DNA of 64,000 nucleotides from Agrypnia vestita (lineage: Eukaryota > Arthropoda > Insecta > Trichoptera > Phryganeidae), in the NCBI GenBank assembly GCA_016648135.1, contig JADDOH010023642.1:1-64000 (forward strand), in the 5' to 3' direction. Both the position numbers and the translations under genes were made by a program. Below are positions 43,503-55,763 of the stretch, piece by piece (the stretch's first letter is position 1; every line of letters starts with the position of its first letter). The notes below the pieces were generated by a model. It was not told where the DNA came from, made no database searches, and worked only from the letters and a program-made list of their open reading frames with translations.

Positions 43503-45993
43503 GTTTTTATTAATTTTTTTCTACCATCCAAAAGTATAAATTGTTACAAAAATTATGAATACTTTTCGGAGTTCATACTTTTGCTTGCATCTCTGTACAC
43601 AACAGCTGCCATATGAGCCCCACCACGCGAACAGTGAATACAATAATGCTAGTTGAGAGCTAAATTTGGCAGGATAGCTCATCCTTTATATGTACCCGTA
43701 AAATGTTTCTACCCTTTAATATCCATAAATGACAGTTTTTTTAACAGACAATCAATACGAAAAACAGCAGTCTTGTAAATACGTTCATGGTTAAATAGTA
43801 GTTAAACATTGTTATAAAGTAGCACTAGTCAAAGTTCTAGTTTTGTCCAAGAAAGATGTAGCTAGAATATATTTTCTCACTTGTCTTGATAGATTCTTTC
43901 GATCAATATTAAAAAAGTTATTGTGCAAAATCATTATGCAGTTCAATTTAAGAAAATTATCAAAAAGTCTGTTCCTTTTGTATAACAGGTGATGAAGTAT
44001 AGGAACAATTTGAAATGGATAGAATCATTTAATATGTATTGCATATTCTTAATTTTTAGACATTGTATGAGAAAAAGGTCTTAGTCAAAATTTGTTTCGT
44101 ATTGGTTTGTTTTGAAAAATTTTGAGAACTTTGATGCTCTTTTATTTTTTTTATTTGGTGTTGGTGTTGATTTGTCTTTTTGTACCTTGCATGGAGAAGA
44201 AGATCATATGTGGCAATTATTTAGTAAAATGACTAAACTAAATATCAGTAAATACTTTGCTTCCGTTCATCACACCTCATGAGTCCAGATTCTTCCATAT
44301 CGTCCCACAGGGGCCAAAGTAAGGAATGTGTGAAATGACACTTATAAGATATTTTATTTTAAACATTTTTGAAAATTCTCTACTTTGCCTCTGGTTTATT
44401 ATTTTTCTTTAAATTTTGATGTTACTTTTATTAATATTTAATTGTGGTCTAGAATATAAGTTAAATTGTAAAAATAATAATGCATATAATAATTGGTGCC
44501 TTTTGGTATTGTAATTCAATAAATTTACAGAAAAAATAAGATTAGATGTTCCTCCATTTTCATAGCCCATACTGTGCATTTGGAATCATGGAAACCAGTC
44601 AAATTTTAGCCTATCCCTGCACATACATATCAGATTAGATAAATTCGCATGCATTCATAACTTTGACTCCATTGGGATGACTTCTTATTAATTTCCTCTT
44701 ACAAATCAGACAGTGAATAACCCCTTACTACCTCAATTTATAAAACCTATCATCGGATTGATCTCACTGAAGCAGATTTGATCAAAATTTTTATAGAATG
44801 TTTAATCATCATATATTTTTGAACCTGTATTTTTTTCTTTATACCTACTTTCTTTGACATTAAAATAATTTATGCACTGCTACTTTTGTGCCAGCTTCAA
44901 TGTGAGGACCCTGTAAGGAGGACTACAAAAAATATCAAATTACTCTTTATGTAATCGCAATTTTGGTACATTTTTTTATGATTAATATTTTATTTAGAAC
45001 AGCCCCTTGAAGTTGTGCCTCCAGAGAGGGATATTCCTTATGTGGGATAGCAAAAATAAAATATACTTCCATTTATTATATCAATACATATATTATCCAT
45101 GAAGATCTCTTTATTATAAGTAGATAATAGTGTAAGACATACATGCTGTCGATATATGTTTTGTTTCTAATATATCCTTACCGTTTTAAGATTTCAAGAG
45201 TTTAAAAAAAAATTGTGAGTATGGTTTGTAAAATATACGGCCGTATTCTGAAATAAGCAATATTGCTATTTCTGTGTCTTGAGAGTTATTGTATAACATT
45301 GTAATGCCTCCAATTTTGAAATTTTAAGATTAAATTTATTATTTTAATCCGATTGCCTCGGATGAATTTTTTATATCTGTATTGCAAAATTAAATTAAAC
45401 AGTGACGGACAGTGATGTCATATTTTAGGCATCTGATATAAAATTCATTTTTTTAACTATTCAAGATTACATCTTGATATTTTATTAATTATGCGTAAAT
45501 GAGATTTATGTTGCGTGGGCAGTTTATGGTCTGCAACAATGCCGAGTATTGCAGCTTTATTAACATCGCTGCTTCAGGGTGATAATTTTTCACAAAAATG
45601 ATTTTTACTACATAGTTGACCGCTTTGCTTCAGACTGTCACCGCCTGGTAAAGCAGGAACAGTAAAAGTATAATTTTCAAAATTTATATATTTTTTTGGC
45701 ATTTGCATTCGAGTGGAATCCATAAAATTAATAAATGTTTCTATTTCGACAATAAAATTAATAAATAGTTGCATTAAAATATTTGTTAAGTTTTTGCACA
45801 TTTTTCATTTCTACTGCTCCCTCAGAATGTTCAAGTATCTAAAAATTTATATTTAATAAATTTATAATGCGAATTTTATGATAATATAATATAACTTAAG
45901 ATGTATGTCAGTTTCCTTTATTAATCCATACATTTGCATGTTGGTTCATATTTAGTTTCAACATTTTGCTTCCTCGACTGTACTATCATTATA
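43503..45993. other. AT-rich sequence, nothing recognised
   Basis: No coding frame with protein-like composition, no RNA gene and no repeat with clear ends were seen on either strand. Confidence 0.4.
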
Positions 45994-47057
45994 CAGTGGA
46001 AATCATTTAACATAAAACCATGTGGACCGAAATCATTTTCATTTTAATAGAAGTTTGGTTATAAGATGTGTGCAAAAAACTCACCAATGTTTTTGATGTC
46101 TTAATAAGAGACTTAATATTCACGTTTATACCCGTTCATCAAGAGTGTGTGTATATTAAATCACATTAAGTTGGTTTAAATACAGTTTTTTAATACTTTA
46201 TATACCTATCTAAGAAATTTTACGAAGAAATGTGATTTTTTCACTGTTTATTCATCGTCATATTGTTCAATTTCATTCATCATTTGTTTCATTTTGCCCC
46301 TAAAACATAAATATATATGCATACTTAAATACATTTTCGTATTTCTGATGTGGTTGGAATAGAAAAATGGATCTTATTGTCTCTATCATCATCACTATCT
46401 TTACTATACTCGGTTCATCTTTAGAAGTCTGTGCTAGTATCAAAATATCTTTTTTGTCAAAACCGGTGCCATACACACATTGTCATTGTGTACAACAAAC
46501 TCATTCAATGATACTGAACATTCCACAAGTGTTGTGACACACCTAAACATTTAACTTGTTGTTGGTTCGGCCTCGTCATTATCTATTGATCCTTAAGTTG
46601 ATATTGTATCCGTCAGTTTGACCAAAACATTTTAATTGTCTTGGCGTGACAAGATTCCATGTAGTGCGAAACATATGCAACACATACAAATGTTTATTTA
46701 TTTATTTTATTTGTTTACGCCCATTAGGTTATAGGCTTTTTACATAAAGAATATAATGTTGATGGAAAAGTCCTCTTGCTTTAACGGCGATCAAATAATT
46801 TCCAAGCAATCGCTTTCAAACAATCCATAGTTTATTGTATCGGTCAGCATAATCAAAAGATAGTCATAAAGTATTTTGGCGTTTTAGTTTGTTGTTCCCC
46901 GCAATGCGAAATTTTTTTATTTGGGTGATTTTTTTGTTTTGTATACATAGAACAGATACATGTGTGAAATTGCATAGTATTCTGCCAGAACCAGAATATT
47001 ATTTAGAGTTAACCGATTTTTGTTGTCAAGCGTTTTCGTGTTAAACGATTTTCACTC
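45994..47057. mobile_element. pogo-like element, about 1.06 kb
   Basis: TA (45992-45993) precedes CAGTGGAAATCATTTAACAT, and the right end (gtgttaaacgattttcactc) precedes TA (47058-47059). The two ends are inverted copies with a few changes. Inside, the minus strand near 46240-46290 reads KMKQMMNEIEQYDDE before a stop, possibly the end of a dead transposase. Confidence 0.6.
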
Positions 47058-47059
47058 TA

Positions 47060-49217
47060 TATGTAACTGTAATAATGAATTATTTTTAGTAATTTTCTAG
47101 GTCAACACATAATTGCTATCAATAATAATTGTGTTAAAATAAGTTATACTGGTCTTTTTAAGCAAACTTACCTATAATGTGTATTATGTATTAGAACTTT
47201 GAAGTCATCAGGCAGAATTATATGTTTTGCTTAATATATTATAATGAATAAGCTAATACTGATTATAACGCATTTCCCTATAAGTGTAATAAACATTGAA
47301 TTCATTTCAAGTATATGTATTTTCCATTATTTGCATTTAATTTATATTGCTTAATATGTATTAGTATTGCATATCTGGATCTATTTTATAGAGTTGAAAT
47401 GCTTTTCATTTACAATAATAATAAAATGTAAAATAGGATACACAAATTGTTAATTTCTATGCATTTAAACTATTTTCTTTTAAATTAGAAATATGATAAG
47501 AGAATGTCTAATGTTGGTACGTTGGTGTGAAATGGTAATATTATTATTTACCTTAAATAAATCTACTTACTGGGTGTAGCAAAATTACTGGTAATTATAT
47601 ACATATATGTATGTACATATATATATTCAGATAGCTGATTGAAAAGATAATTTGAGATTTAAAAAAATCTTGAACTTTTAAAAATCTGAAACTTTACATG
47701 TCTTGGATACATGTCTCATATACATACATGCAACCCTGCATATGTTTTCTGGTTCGCCCTGCCTCACAGACATATAGATTGTTTTACATATTATGATTTG
47801 GTTTCTTCAAACATTGCCTGAATTTTGTTCTATGTTCAAATGGTATTCTTTTATTATTTGTAAATAGTTTTTCCTCTTTGATGTTTACAAAAGTACTAAG
47901 TACACAGCAAAATACATAGCAAAACTTTTATGTGCGTACCCACTAAAGGAAATTAATGCCAGAACCTTTCTAAATTAGTTTCCCTTTCTGCGTGCTTTTC
48001 TGGTAGTGATCAATCATGAACACAAAAGTATGTATGTTTGTATGTATCTTTTTCACTCAAATTTAACACTCATCAATCGATATCATGCCATAATGGACAG
48101 GCAATGCAATGAGATGTATGTCCCATGGTATGTGTATACTACGTTATTGATATGTATAAAATGTTATTGTTTTTCATTTAGGGATGTTTGTTTCCAGACA
48201 TTTTTAATTCCATATCATCTCTCCTTTAGTCCTCTGAATTTAAAATCATTCATCTTGTTACACCCAGTACACAAGTATGTACATATATACTTTCATAATA
48301 TGTTTATACAAGCAATAGTTTCATCAGAGTGATATCCAGAATATGCATTTGTTTACATTAATTTATTTTTGTGCTATCTTCCATCTTGAATTGTCCACTA
48401 TGTGTATTGGATATTCAAAGCTTCTTCGCACTTTGCTGAGGGCCTTCGTGGCGTTATAACTCAAGGAAGATCGTATTGATGTTTACTGAAAATATATAGC
48501 ATTAGAAGATATCAGTGGAAAATCTAAAAATATGAATACGGTTTCTGAATCATGTTTAAATTTATTTACATCGTCTTGCAAATTTTTGCGTTAATGTCGT
48601 GGATTTATTTGTTTTATATTGTATCTTATTGTTGTACATGTGTGCCCATATATGCTAAGACTGTCAGTTAGGATGGAAATGTGAACAAGTCCCCGCATAT
48701 TTTGTGAAAGGTTGCATTTTAGTTGAAATGTGAATCACTGCAAACGTAGATACATAAATCACTGCATACATAAATGCATTCAACACTGCGTATTGTGCGA
48801 ACAATTGAATCATCACGCATTTTTAAAATACATATGGCACCCAAATAACTTTATTTGACCCAAAATTGTGTATTTTGGTTTATTTGAAATTTTTGCAGCG
48901 TTTGTAGCTATATTTAAAGTTAAGTGAATGACTGTTATTTATTTGAAAAGTAATCATTAGGAAATATATGTGATATCAAACTTACTAATTCTTTTATTTT
49001 ATCTGGTCACCAAATACAAAACACATTTCATAATATTTTTTGTAGATATTCAATCCATAATATGTTCTCTTCAGTCTGTAAGAGAATATAATATATTTTT
49101 GTTGATCTGGAGCTGATTGAAGTAATAATTTGATCATCATCATATCATTATTGACCTATCAAAATCCTCGGTACTTCATGTAAAGTAGTAGTGAGAGATA
49201 TAATATATGTATTATAA
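47060..49217. other. AT-rich sequence, nothing recognised
   Basis: Contains tatatgtatgtacata-type simple sequence near 47600. I see no gene or bounded element. Confidence 0.4.
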
Positions 49218-49219
49218 TA

Positions 49220-49667
49220 CAGTAAAACACTGTTATTTCGAACCCCGGTAGTTTGAAAATTTTCAAACCGTCAAGTCCCAAAATGTTAATTTCACACTGG
49301 ATTAACCCCGATAATTCAAAAACCCTGGTAATTCATAATTCAAAATATGTAATATTTAGCCCTTTGTGCCATAAATCAATACATTTTAGTTCACATAATT
49401 GAAAACTTTCAAAATTTAAAAAAATATTTAAATTTTTTCGCAAGTGAGAATAACAAATATGTTAATATTGTTTATTTAGTATAATTTAGTAATAGAAATG
49501 TCGCGATCTTTGTATTAGTATAATAAATATGTTTGCCTTTTAAAAATGATTTTTAGAAATATGCAAAAATATGCAGTTTTTATTTTTGTATTTTGAATTT
49601 TGAATTCTGCATAATTCAAAAAATTTTTTTTGGATTTCTTGAACTTCGAATAAACAATGTTCTACTC
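49220..49667. mobile_element. pogo-like MITE (CAGTAAAACACTGTTATTTC end)
   Basis: TA flanks (49218-49219, 49668-49669). The left end CAGTAAAACACTGTTATTTC is matched by the inverted right end (gttctactc, ttcgaataaac). Inner sequence resembles 33.9-34.2 kb in opposite orientation. Confidence 0.65.
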
Positions 49668-49723
49668 TACTTTAGAAAAAAAATTCTATCTAGAAATTAA
49701 AGAAATAAAATATGATGATTTCA

Positions 49724-49729
49724 TTTATT
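49724..49729 (-). promoter_or_regulatory. Candidate poly(A) signal of the glycine-rich gene
   Basis: AATAAA on the minus strand about 110 bases after the stop codon. A second AATAAA overlaps the stop codon itself (49836-49841) and is too close to be the main signal. Confidence 0.45.
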
Positions 49730-49836
49730 TTGCAGATCTAAGAAGTATAAAAATATTAACACTACATATTTTTCAAGATCAAATACATTTAGCCTTGTCT
49801 GGTCATTTCATGGTGCAATGGTTCTGTACTGTTGTT

Positions 49837-49992
49837 TTATTTATCTCCGTGAATGGGTAGAATTCCGTAAGGTTTCTTGTGAAGGTATTGTCCCGATGAC
49901 TCCTGATGTCCAAGTATTGATTGAGCTCCTAGTCCGTTTGCCTTGTGTAAAACTTCAGAATTTCCTTTGTATGCTGTTTGTCCAAACTCACC
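49837..49992 (-). CDS. Glycine-rich secreted protein, exon 3
   Basis: After atttttcag the frame reads GEFGQTAYKGNSEVLHKANG, then LGAQSILGHQESSGQYLHKK and PYGILPIHGDK, stop TAA at 49839-49837. Phase 0 with exon 2. 51 residues. Confidence 0.8.
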   Translation of the reverse strand, partial: GEFGQTAYKGNSEVLHKANGLGAQSILGHQESSGQYLHKKPYGILPIHGDK

Positions 49993-52900
49993 CTGAAAAA
50001 TTATGAAATCCTTAGATTGGAGTAATTTAGGAGGTAATCATGACGCTCGCCTAGTGATTTGATAGGTGGCTCGTGCCCTATTCCAGGACGCCAGCAAGTT
50101 AGTTCTGTTTTCACAGCACAGGCTTTTAGCTTATTTTGAAAATAGTAAGAATATTTATGTGACTCATGTTCGCATCTCTGTTTTTTAAAAATAAAATTCA
50201 AAAATAATTTAATCAATCCAAGTCATAAATTGTGAAGATTTTTGAATTTACTCTTATTTAAGAAGACATTGTGCACTCGATTCCATCAAACATCACTATT
50301 ATTTAATTAACTTGCCGCTAAATGAAGCCATGCTTCATTTATTTCCTGCTGCTGGGAAAATCAATATATATATAAAAAGAAACCCGTGTTTCCCTACCCG
50401 CCAAGTTTTCTCCACAACCAGCCACTGGTGGTTATGGTGGTGGATAGCTCTTGGTGTCACATCGAAAATATGCGAGTTTGGTGGGGGTGGCTGTGCGTGG
50501 GTAGGAGTGGATGACGAAAATGTGCTTTCTAGCACATTGTTTTGTTATGGGAAGGCCGCAAATGCTTCAGATTGTTTCAAAATAGGTGTGCCGACTGTGT
50601 CGGTGAGTTTAAAAGGTTCCGGAAAAACTTGCTCTAGAAGGTTCTAGAAAATTCCTGAAATTTCTGTAAGGTTCTAAACTGAGTGGCGGAATGTGTCAGT
50701 GTGTCTAGAAGGTTCCTGTACATTCGAATTTCTTGAAAGTTCTGGAAGGAGAATGTTCTAGAAGGTTCGCGAAAGTTCTATGACAATCCAAACAGTGTTC
50801 TAAAAATCTACGCGTGCGAAGCCGCGCGGGCACAGCTAGTATTTCTTTAAAATGTATGTATTTAAACTATCTAAATATGAACAAATCATATTCTTTCTAT
50901 AATGATTGTTCTTTTTACAAATACAGAACATACATGAATATATCTACAATTAAAATTAGGTATGCAGTTAGCATCTACATACATATACCTTCGATTTTGA
51001 TTGATGTTGCATTGACTTAATCAATTTAAAAATTATCACATACTGTTTTAATTTATCATTACCTTTTATTGTTTTTATTATGATTGATTGGTCTGTCTGT
51101 TACTTACTCTTAAATGGTTCATTTTTTTTTAAAATAGGGATGCAAATACGGAATGCGTTTCGCATCAATATTCTTACTGTTCTCAACATAAGCTAAACGC
51201 TTGTGTTACGAGAATAGGAATAACTTGATGATGTCCTGGAATGGGGCTTGAACCATCGACCATCAGATCACTAGGCGAGCGTCATGATCATTACCAACAA
51301 GCTACTCAAAGTCATCGATTCAGTACACAAACAACAGGTAGATACCAACTTCTAAAATGTCTAGTGGTTGAGACAGTGCCTAGTGATCCGGTGGTCGTGA
51401 GTTCAAACCTCATTCCAGACCAGCAAGTTAGTACTGCTTTTCATGGTACAGGCATTTAGTTCAGTTTGAAAATAGGAATAACATTGATTTGACAAGTATT
51501 CCGTGTATTTAATACAACTAAAGACCCTTGGTTATATTATCAGATTTTAAAATAAATAAATCAGTTGATATTTTAATCATACTGGTTAAATTTTCTGCAT
51601 TTACCTTATTCGTTTTAGTGTCATCAATCTTGTGTTGGGAGTTGAATTGTCCTTCTTTTCCTTGAGCCTTGTTATCTAAACTTTCGTTCTCGTGTCCTCC
51701 CTTGAAGGATGCTGCTGATTTTTCACCAAAGGCCCCTTCGTTTTGTTTTAAGTTCTTCCTGTCAGCTTCGTCATGTGCCTCATCATAGAATGTCTCAGTC
51801 TTCTCCTCTTCATCCTTCCGGCTTGAGCTCTTGAAGCCCTTAGTAACGTGACCCTTCTTATGGCTCTTTTGGGCGTTCTCAGACTCGCCGTTTTTGCCTG
51901 AAAATTAACAATTTTTGTCAGTAAATTTTTATAATGATAATGAATAGTATATATTTTTTTTTACATTCGAGCAAAATAAATATGTTTGACAAATAGAACT
52001 CAAAATACATTTTAGTTTGAATGATTTCAATTAATTAAATAATATCATATTCTAAAAAATTCTATATTCAATTTTTGCAAGGCCAAAAAATCAATATAAG
52101 TTGCTTTATTGATAGTTCAACTTTTTGCAAAAAATAAGTCAGAAATATTGAAAAAATGTAAACTTTGATATTGCTTATCTCCATAACTATTGATATTAAG
52201 TCATGTTTGCTTGATCATTTTCAACTCATAAAGCCAGGAATCCGCCTGTAAAGTTTTTGCTGCTACATATGAGACGCCCTGAATAGAATTGCAATTGATA
52301 GAGAATGATATATCACCAAGAGCGAAATGTGAAATCTCTGATATTAGGAGCGAAAATACTCCAAATATCAGAGATTTCAGAGTTGATGTCTGTGTTCAGA
52401 TTTGATCGAATGCGGTTTCAAAAAATAAGGAATTTGCATGTTTGTGTGCTAGATCAGGCGTTCGATCTGCTTCCTGGGGTACCAGAAAGTGAATCCTATG
52501 ATGCGACATGTAAGTATTCCAGTTAGAGATCTCTTATTTTCCGTATTATCCCAGTTTTATCCTAATAACCACGGCTAAAAAACGGCAATATGAAATTATA
52601 TTATTTTTATATTAAACCTTTGTACGCGAAATAATCCATCTAATTTATATATTCGCATAGTTTTTTTCGATTACCGCCGCCAATTAAGAATAAAAAATGT
52701 GTGCCAAATAATATACAGAAAACATCGTTTTCCCGCTATTTACACCGAAAAGTCAAAGTCTCATTTCATCTCCATACATTCCCATACAAATATTTCACTC
52801 AATTTGCGCGGATGAATTTTTTTCAGTTTCCGGATTATACACTGAATCATTTAGAAAATTCATTACGTTTACTCTACATTCATTGAAATTTACGAGCGAA

Positions 52901-55660
52901 ATGATGAATGTTACTTTTTCTTTCCAAAAAATCAACACGCCAACATTAGATGAATTTTCAACGCGGCAGTTACGATCTTTTGTGTTTGGTTACAAATTAA
53001 TTTAATAATGAAGTAACGTAAAAACGGGCACACTAATTACTGAATGTAAACGATTTCAATGCTTGAATAATGCCCCTTTTCAGTAATTGCACTCATTTTA
53101 CCATCACAAGTCCCCGTGAAAGTCGTAATGGCGCGGCGGCGGTTTTCGCTCGCGTCCTGGCGCGATCTAAATTACAGCCCCCGCGATGTGTTGACTTATG
53201 CGTCGTTTTTTTTTAAAGTATTTCGTTAGTTTTTATTGTTAAATCGCATTTCATTTTGTTTTACGCACCTTCTTGAAATTTTTTTTTCTAAAATCATTTT
53301 AAAATGCTTTATGATATTTTGAAACTAGAATGCATTTAGCGGCCGAGTTTAGAGCATCCGCCATTTTTTTCCAACATAGGACAGAATTGAAGATATGGGC
53401 GCAAAAATTTTTTATTGGCCTCTATAATTTAACGGTTTATAAAGAGAATAACGGCGCAAACGTTGACCTGAACCAAGTAGAGGATTGGAGGCCAACTGAT
53501 ATATATGATGAACTGATACAATCCAAACCACATTTACAACTCAGATGAAGTAGTATTTTTTTTTAGCAATAGCAACATAAAAAAAATAGTAAATAGGTAA
53601 ACAGTATTCTTAAACATGTAAATTTATGAAAGTAAATATGGTATCAAATTATTTTAAGCATTAATTGTTTTTACTTTCATCGAAAGCCCATTTTTGTACT
53701 TATCCAATTTTAATTTCCTCACTTTTACATTTTCCTCAGTTCTACACCGTTTTTTGCTGTCCTCTGTAGAAGTGTAAAACTGGGGTTTTAATGTAATTTA
53801 AAAAAGTATCTACATCAATACGGTTCAGCTAAATGTAGTGGAGTAGATAGTAAAGAAAAATAGTAATATTTTAGAATGCCAATGTAAAGTAAGGAAAAAA
53901 GTACATTTAAAAAAAAACATTCATTAGCATTTAAAAACTTGTGTCGATATCCTTGATAATGAGTGTTTACAGGCGGTCTAATACCTCAGTTATTTGTGTA
54001 TTTCCGTCCAACATGATTATTTATAGAACTTGAATTGAATTGAACGTTGATTACCTACCGGATCAATTAATTCGGTGGTAAAGTGGCGCCAGTCTTTATT
54101 CGAAAACTGTCTTCTGTTTTTGATTTTGTCAAATTTCTCATTGATGATTAGATTAGACGTTGATTACCTACCGATGCCTCATTTATAGGAATCATTGAAT
54201 CATCACTTATTTACAGGAATGCGCTAACGAATGTAAAACATGTTATTATGTGTCAACTAGGTAATGTTAGAACGCCAGAATTTAACCCAAAATCATTATT
54301 TTTTTAAAAACATTAATTTAAAAAGATTACCTATATTAACATTATTTTAAATTTTCAAAGCAAACACTTTGTAGCTTAACATAGTAATTTAAATTAAAAA
54401 AAAATTTTTTTAAGCCACTTTATTGATGTAATATACAATGTCTACCAGTTTCGATTGCACCCAATATTCTTTAGGACAGTATAATACTCGTATAAGCAAC
54501 CTAAGTACGGATATTCATATTACATAGATGTTTAGTAATTAGATAGAGCTCTATCTAATTACTATACTTCTATGTGAATGTATGTACGTAGGTTAGCTTA
54601 GATATATTATACTGTACTGAAGAAGCTTGCAAGAAAGTGGCTTAAAGCAAAATATATATATTTATTTAAAATATATTGTTTTGTCATATTTTCAAAACAT
54701 TATGATTTTTTTAATTGATTATTTTTTAGATTTTTTCTTAAACCCACCTGTTTTATCAAATGTTTGTGCTCCCTGATAGCTCTTTCCATCTCCGATCTCT
54801 TTCTTGTTGGCAGTCTCGTCCTTGTAGAACCCTGAATCTGCTTTAGCGTTGCTCAGTTCGGCCGCACCTTGGTTGAATCCCTGGGCCCCCTGATTGGCTG
54901 AACTCCCGGCTTTTGCTTCTACTTTCTCGAGATTCTCATCCCCAGCATTCTTGTTCGCCGATTCGTATCGGTTGTTGTCAACGTATCCTCCTCCGATTTG
55001 TCCGCCCTGCACTCCGCCGTATCCGCCCCCGCCGCCTGTGATGAAAGGCCTTTGAATGTATCCTCCTCCTACACCTCCTCCCAAGCCTCCTCCTACACCT
55101 CCCCCTAAACCGCCCCCTGAACCTCCTCCTATACCTCCTCCTAAACCTCCCCCTAAACCTCCTCCCAAGCCTCCTCCTAATCCTCCTCCCAATCCCCCCC
55201 CTAAACCTCCGGAATAGTATTGTTGTCCTTGTTGGCCGTTATATCCGCTTCCTAGCCCGCTGCTGTATCCGCTCGAGTATCCGTTGAATCCATTGCCGAG
55301 TCCGAAACCGCCTCCCTGCGCAGAGTACCCCAAGTTGCCGAACTGACCACCGATGCCCGAGTATCCTCCGCCGCCCCCGGAGATCTGGCCCGGGCCTCCG
55401 AGGTCGTAGGACCCGAAGTTGGCCGACTCGGCGGTTTCGTACTCGGCAGGGTTGTATCCGCCCTCCTCCAGCTCGTATTCTCCGGTGTACGGTGTGTGGG
55501 ATGCCGCGGCTCTCAACGTCTCCCCCGATCGTTCATAGCGGTAGTTGAAATTTTTGGGATGACCACCGACGGGGTAAACAGCTTTAGAAAGAGCCACTCC
55601 GAGAATAGCGGAAAAAGAGATCACTCTCAAACACACTGAACTTTTCCCGATTTTGGCCAT
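49837..55660 (-). CDS. Secreted glycine-rich cuticle-like protein (gene span)
   Basis: Three exons (55660-54748, 51897-51605, 49992-49837) give about 453 residues with consistent phases. Residues 1-27 form a signal peptide (hydrophobic VCLRVISFSAILGVALS). Then comes a Tyr/Glu-rich part, a long Gly-rich region with repeated GGGLGGG, and a charged C-terminal part with KGFKSSSRKDE, ETFYDEAHDE and FKGGH. This layout is seen in insect cuticle and other extracellular structural proteins; I do not recognise an exact named family. The start at 55660 is preferred to an upstream in-frame ATG (55756) because that one lies before the inferred transcription start. If intron 1 is retained, the protein ends FKKKSKK at 54719. 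Intron 2 contains a Helitron and three SINEs. Confidence 0.82.
50029..50195 (+). repeat. tRNA-derived SINE, copy 2
   Basis: aatcatgacgctcgcctagt and ttccaggacgccagcaagtt, then cacaggctttta and agtaagaata. Lies in intron 2 of the glycine-rich gene. Confidence 0.65.
50636..50665. promoter_or_regulatory. Heat-shock-element array, 6 perfect units
   Basis: agaag gttct agaaa attcc tgaaa tttct: six contiguous, alternating nGAAn and nTTCn units without a mismatch. Three units are enough for one HSF trimer. A further gttct follows at 50671, and a TTCnnGAA pair lies at about 50617-50624. Confidence 0.85.
50729..50748. promoter_or_regulatory. Heat-shock-element array, 4 perfect units
   Basis: tttct tgaaa gttct ggaag, four alternating units. 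A two-unit site (agaag gttcc) lies at 50707-50716. Confidence 0.8.
50755..50779. promoter_or_regulatory. Heat-shock-element array, 5 perfect units
   Basis: gttct agaag gttcg cgaaa gttct, five alternating units, six bases after the previous array. Confidence 0.82.
51139..51303 (-). repeat. tRNA-derived SINE, copy 3
   Basis: On the minus strand: agcttgttggtaatgatcat, gacgctcgcctagtgatctg and a B-box ggttcaagccc. This copy keeps the best Pol III B box. It is arranged head to head with copy 4. Confidence 0.7.
51355..51515 (+). repeat. tRNA-derived SINE, copy 4
   Basis: gcctagtgatccggtggtcg and tgagttcaaacctcattcca, then caggcatttagttcagtttg. Same family, plus strand. Confidence 0.7.
51605..51897 (-). 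CDS. Glycine-rich secreted protein, exon 2
   Basis: Acceptor ttttcag, donor gtaaat, 293 nt, entered in phase 1. It encodes KNGESENAQKSHKKGHVTKG, FKSSSRKDEEEKTETFYDEA and further Lys/Glu-rich sequence ending KIDDTKTNK. Strongly charged, in contrast to exon 1. Confidence 0.82.
52080..52285. mobile_element. Repeat with CAGGGCGTCTCATA end, copy 2
   Basis: It contains gttcaactttttgcaaaaaa and tctccataactattgatatt and ends tatgagacgccctg. Related to 31897 (inverted) and to 57000-57370. Lies in intron 1 of the glycine-rich gene. Confidence 0.6.
53120..53190. other. Small GC-rich island in intron 1 of the glycine-rich gene
   Basis: taatggcgcggcggcggttt and ctcgcgtcctggcgcgatct stand out from the AT-rich intron. 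A regulatory role is possible but not supported further. Confidence 0.25.
54748..55660 (-). CDS. Glycine-rich secreted protein, exon 1
   Basis: ATG at 55660-55658 starts MAKIGKSSVCLRVISFSAIL, a signal peptide to about residue 27. Then AVYPVGGHPKNFNYRYERSG, the motif GEYELEEGGYNPAEYET, and the Gly-rich region with GGGLGGG repeats. The C-terminal part carries KADSGFYKDE and SYQGAQTFDKT. The donor is ACAG|GTGGGT at 54748/54747; 913 nt, phase 1. Confidence 0.88.
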
Positions 55661-55727
55661 TTCGATAGTTCGACGCCGAATAATACAAATGTATAAAAGG
55701 ATATTATTCGGAACCCTGCAGAATGAT

Positions 55728-55763
55728 ACTGATGCTTGAGCAACAGTGTCTATCAATTTTATA
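55728..55763 (-). promoter_or_regulatory. TATA box and initiator of the glycine-rich gene
   Basis: TATAAAA on the minus strand (55763-55757) lies 33 bases before the A of TCAGT (A at 55730), the arthropod initiator. The 5' untranslated region would be about 70 bases. This spacing is what a TATA-driven insect gene needs. Confidence 0.7.

Larger units (their letters stand above)
50361..50839 (+). mobile_element. Helitron carrying heat-shock-element arrays
   Basis: 479 bp. It starts TC (TCAATATATATATAAAAAGA) after an A and ends CTAG before a T, with a GC-rich hairpin (cgcgtgcgaagccgcgcg) just before the end: the signature of Helitrons. There is no coding capacity, so it would depend on an autonomous relative. 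Its right third is packed with nGAAn/nTTCn units (see separate entries). It lies in intron 2 of the glycine-rich gene, on the other strand. Confidence 0.82.
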
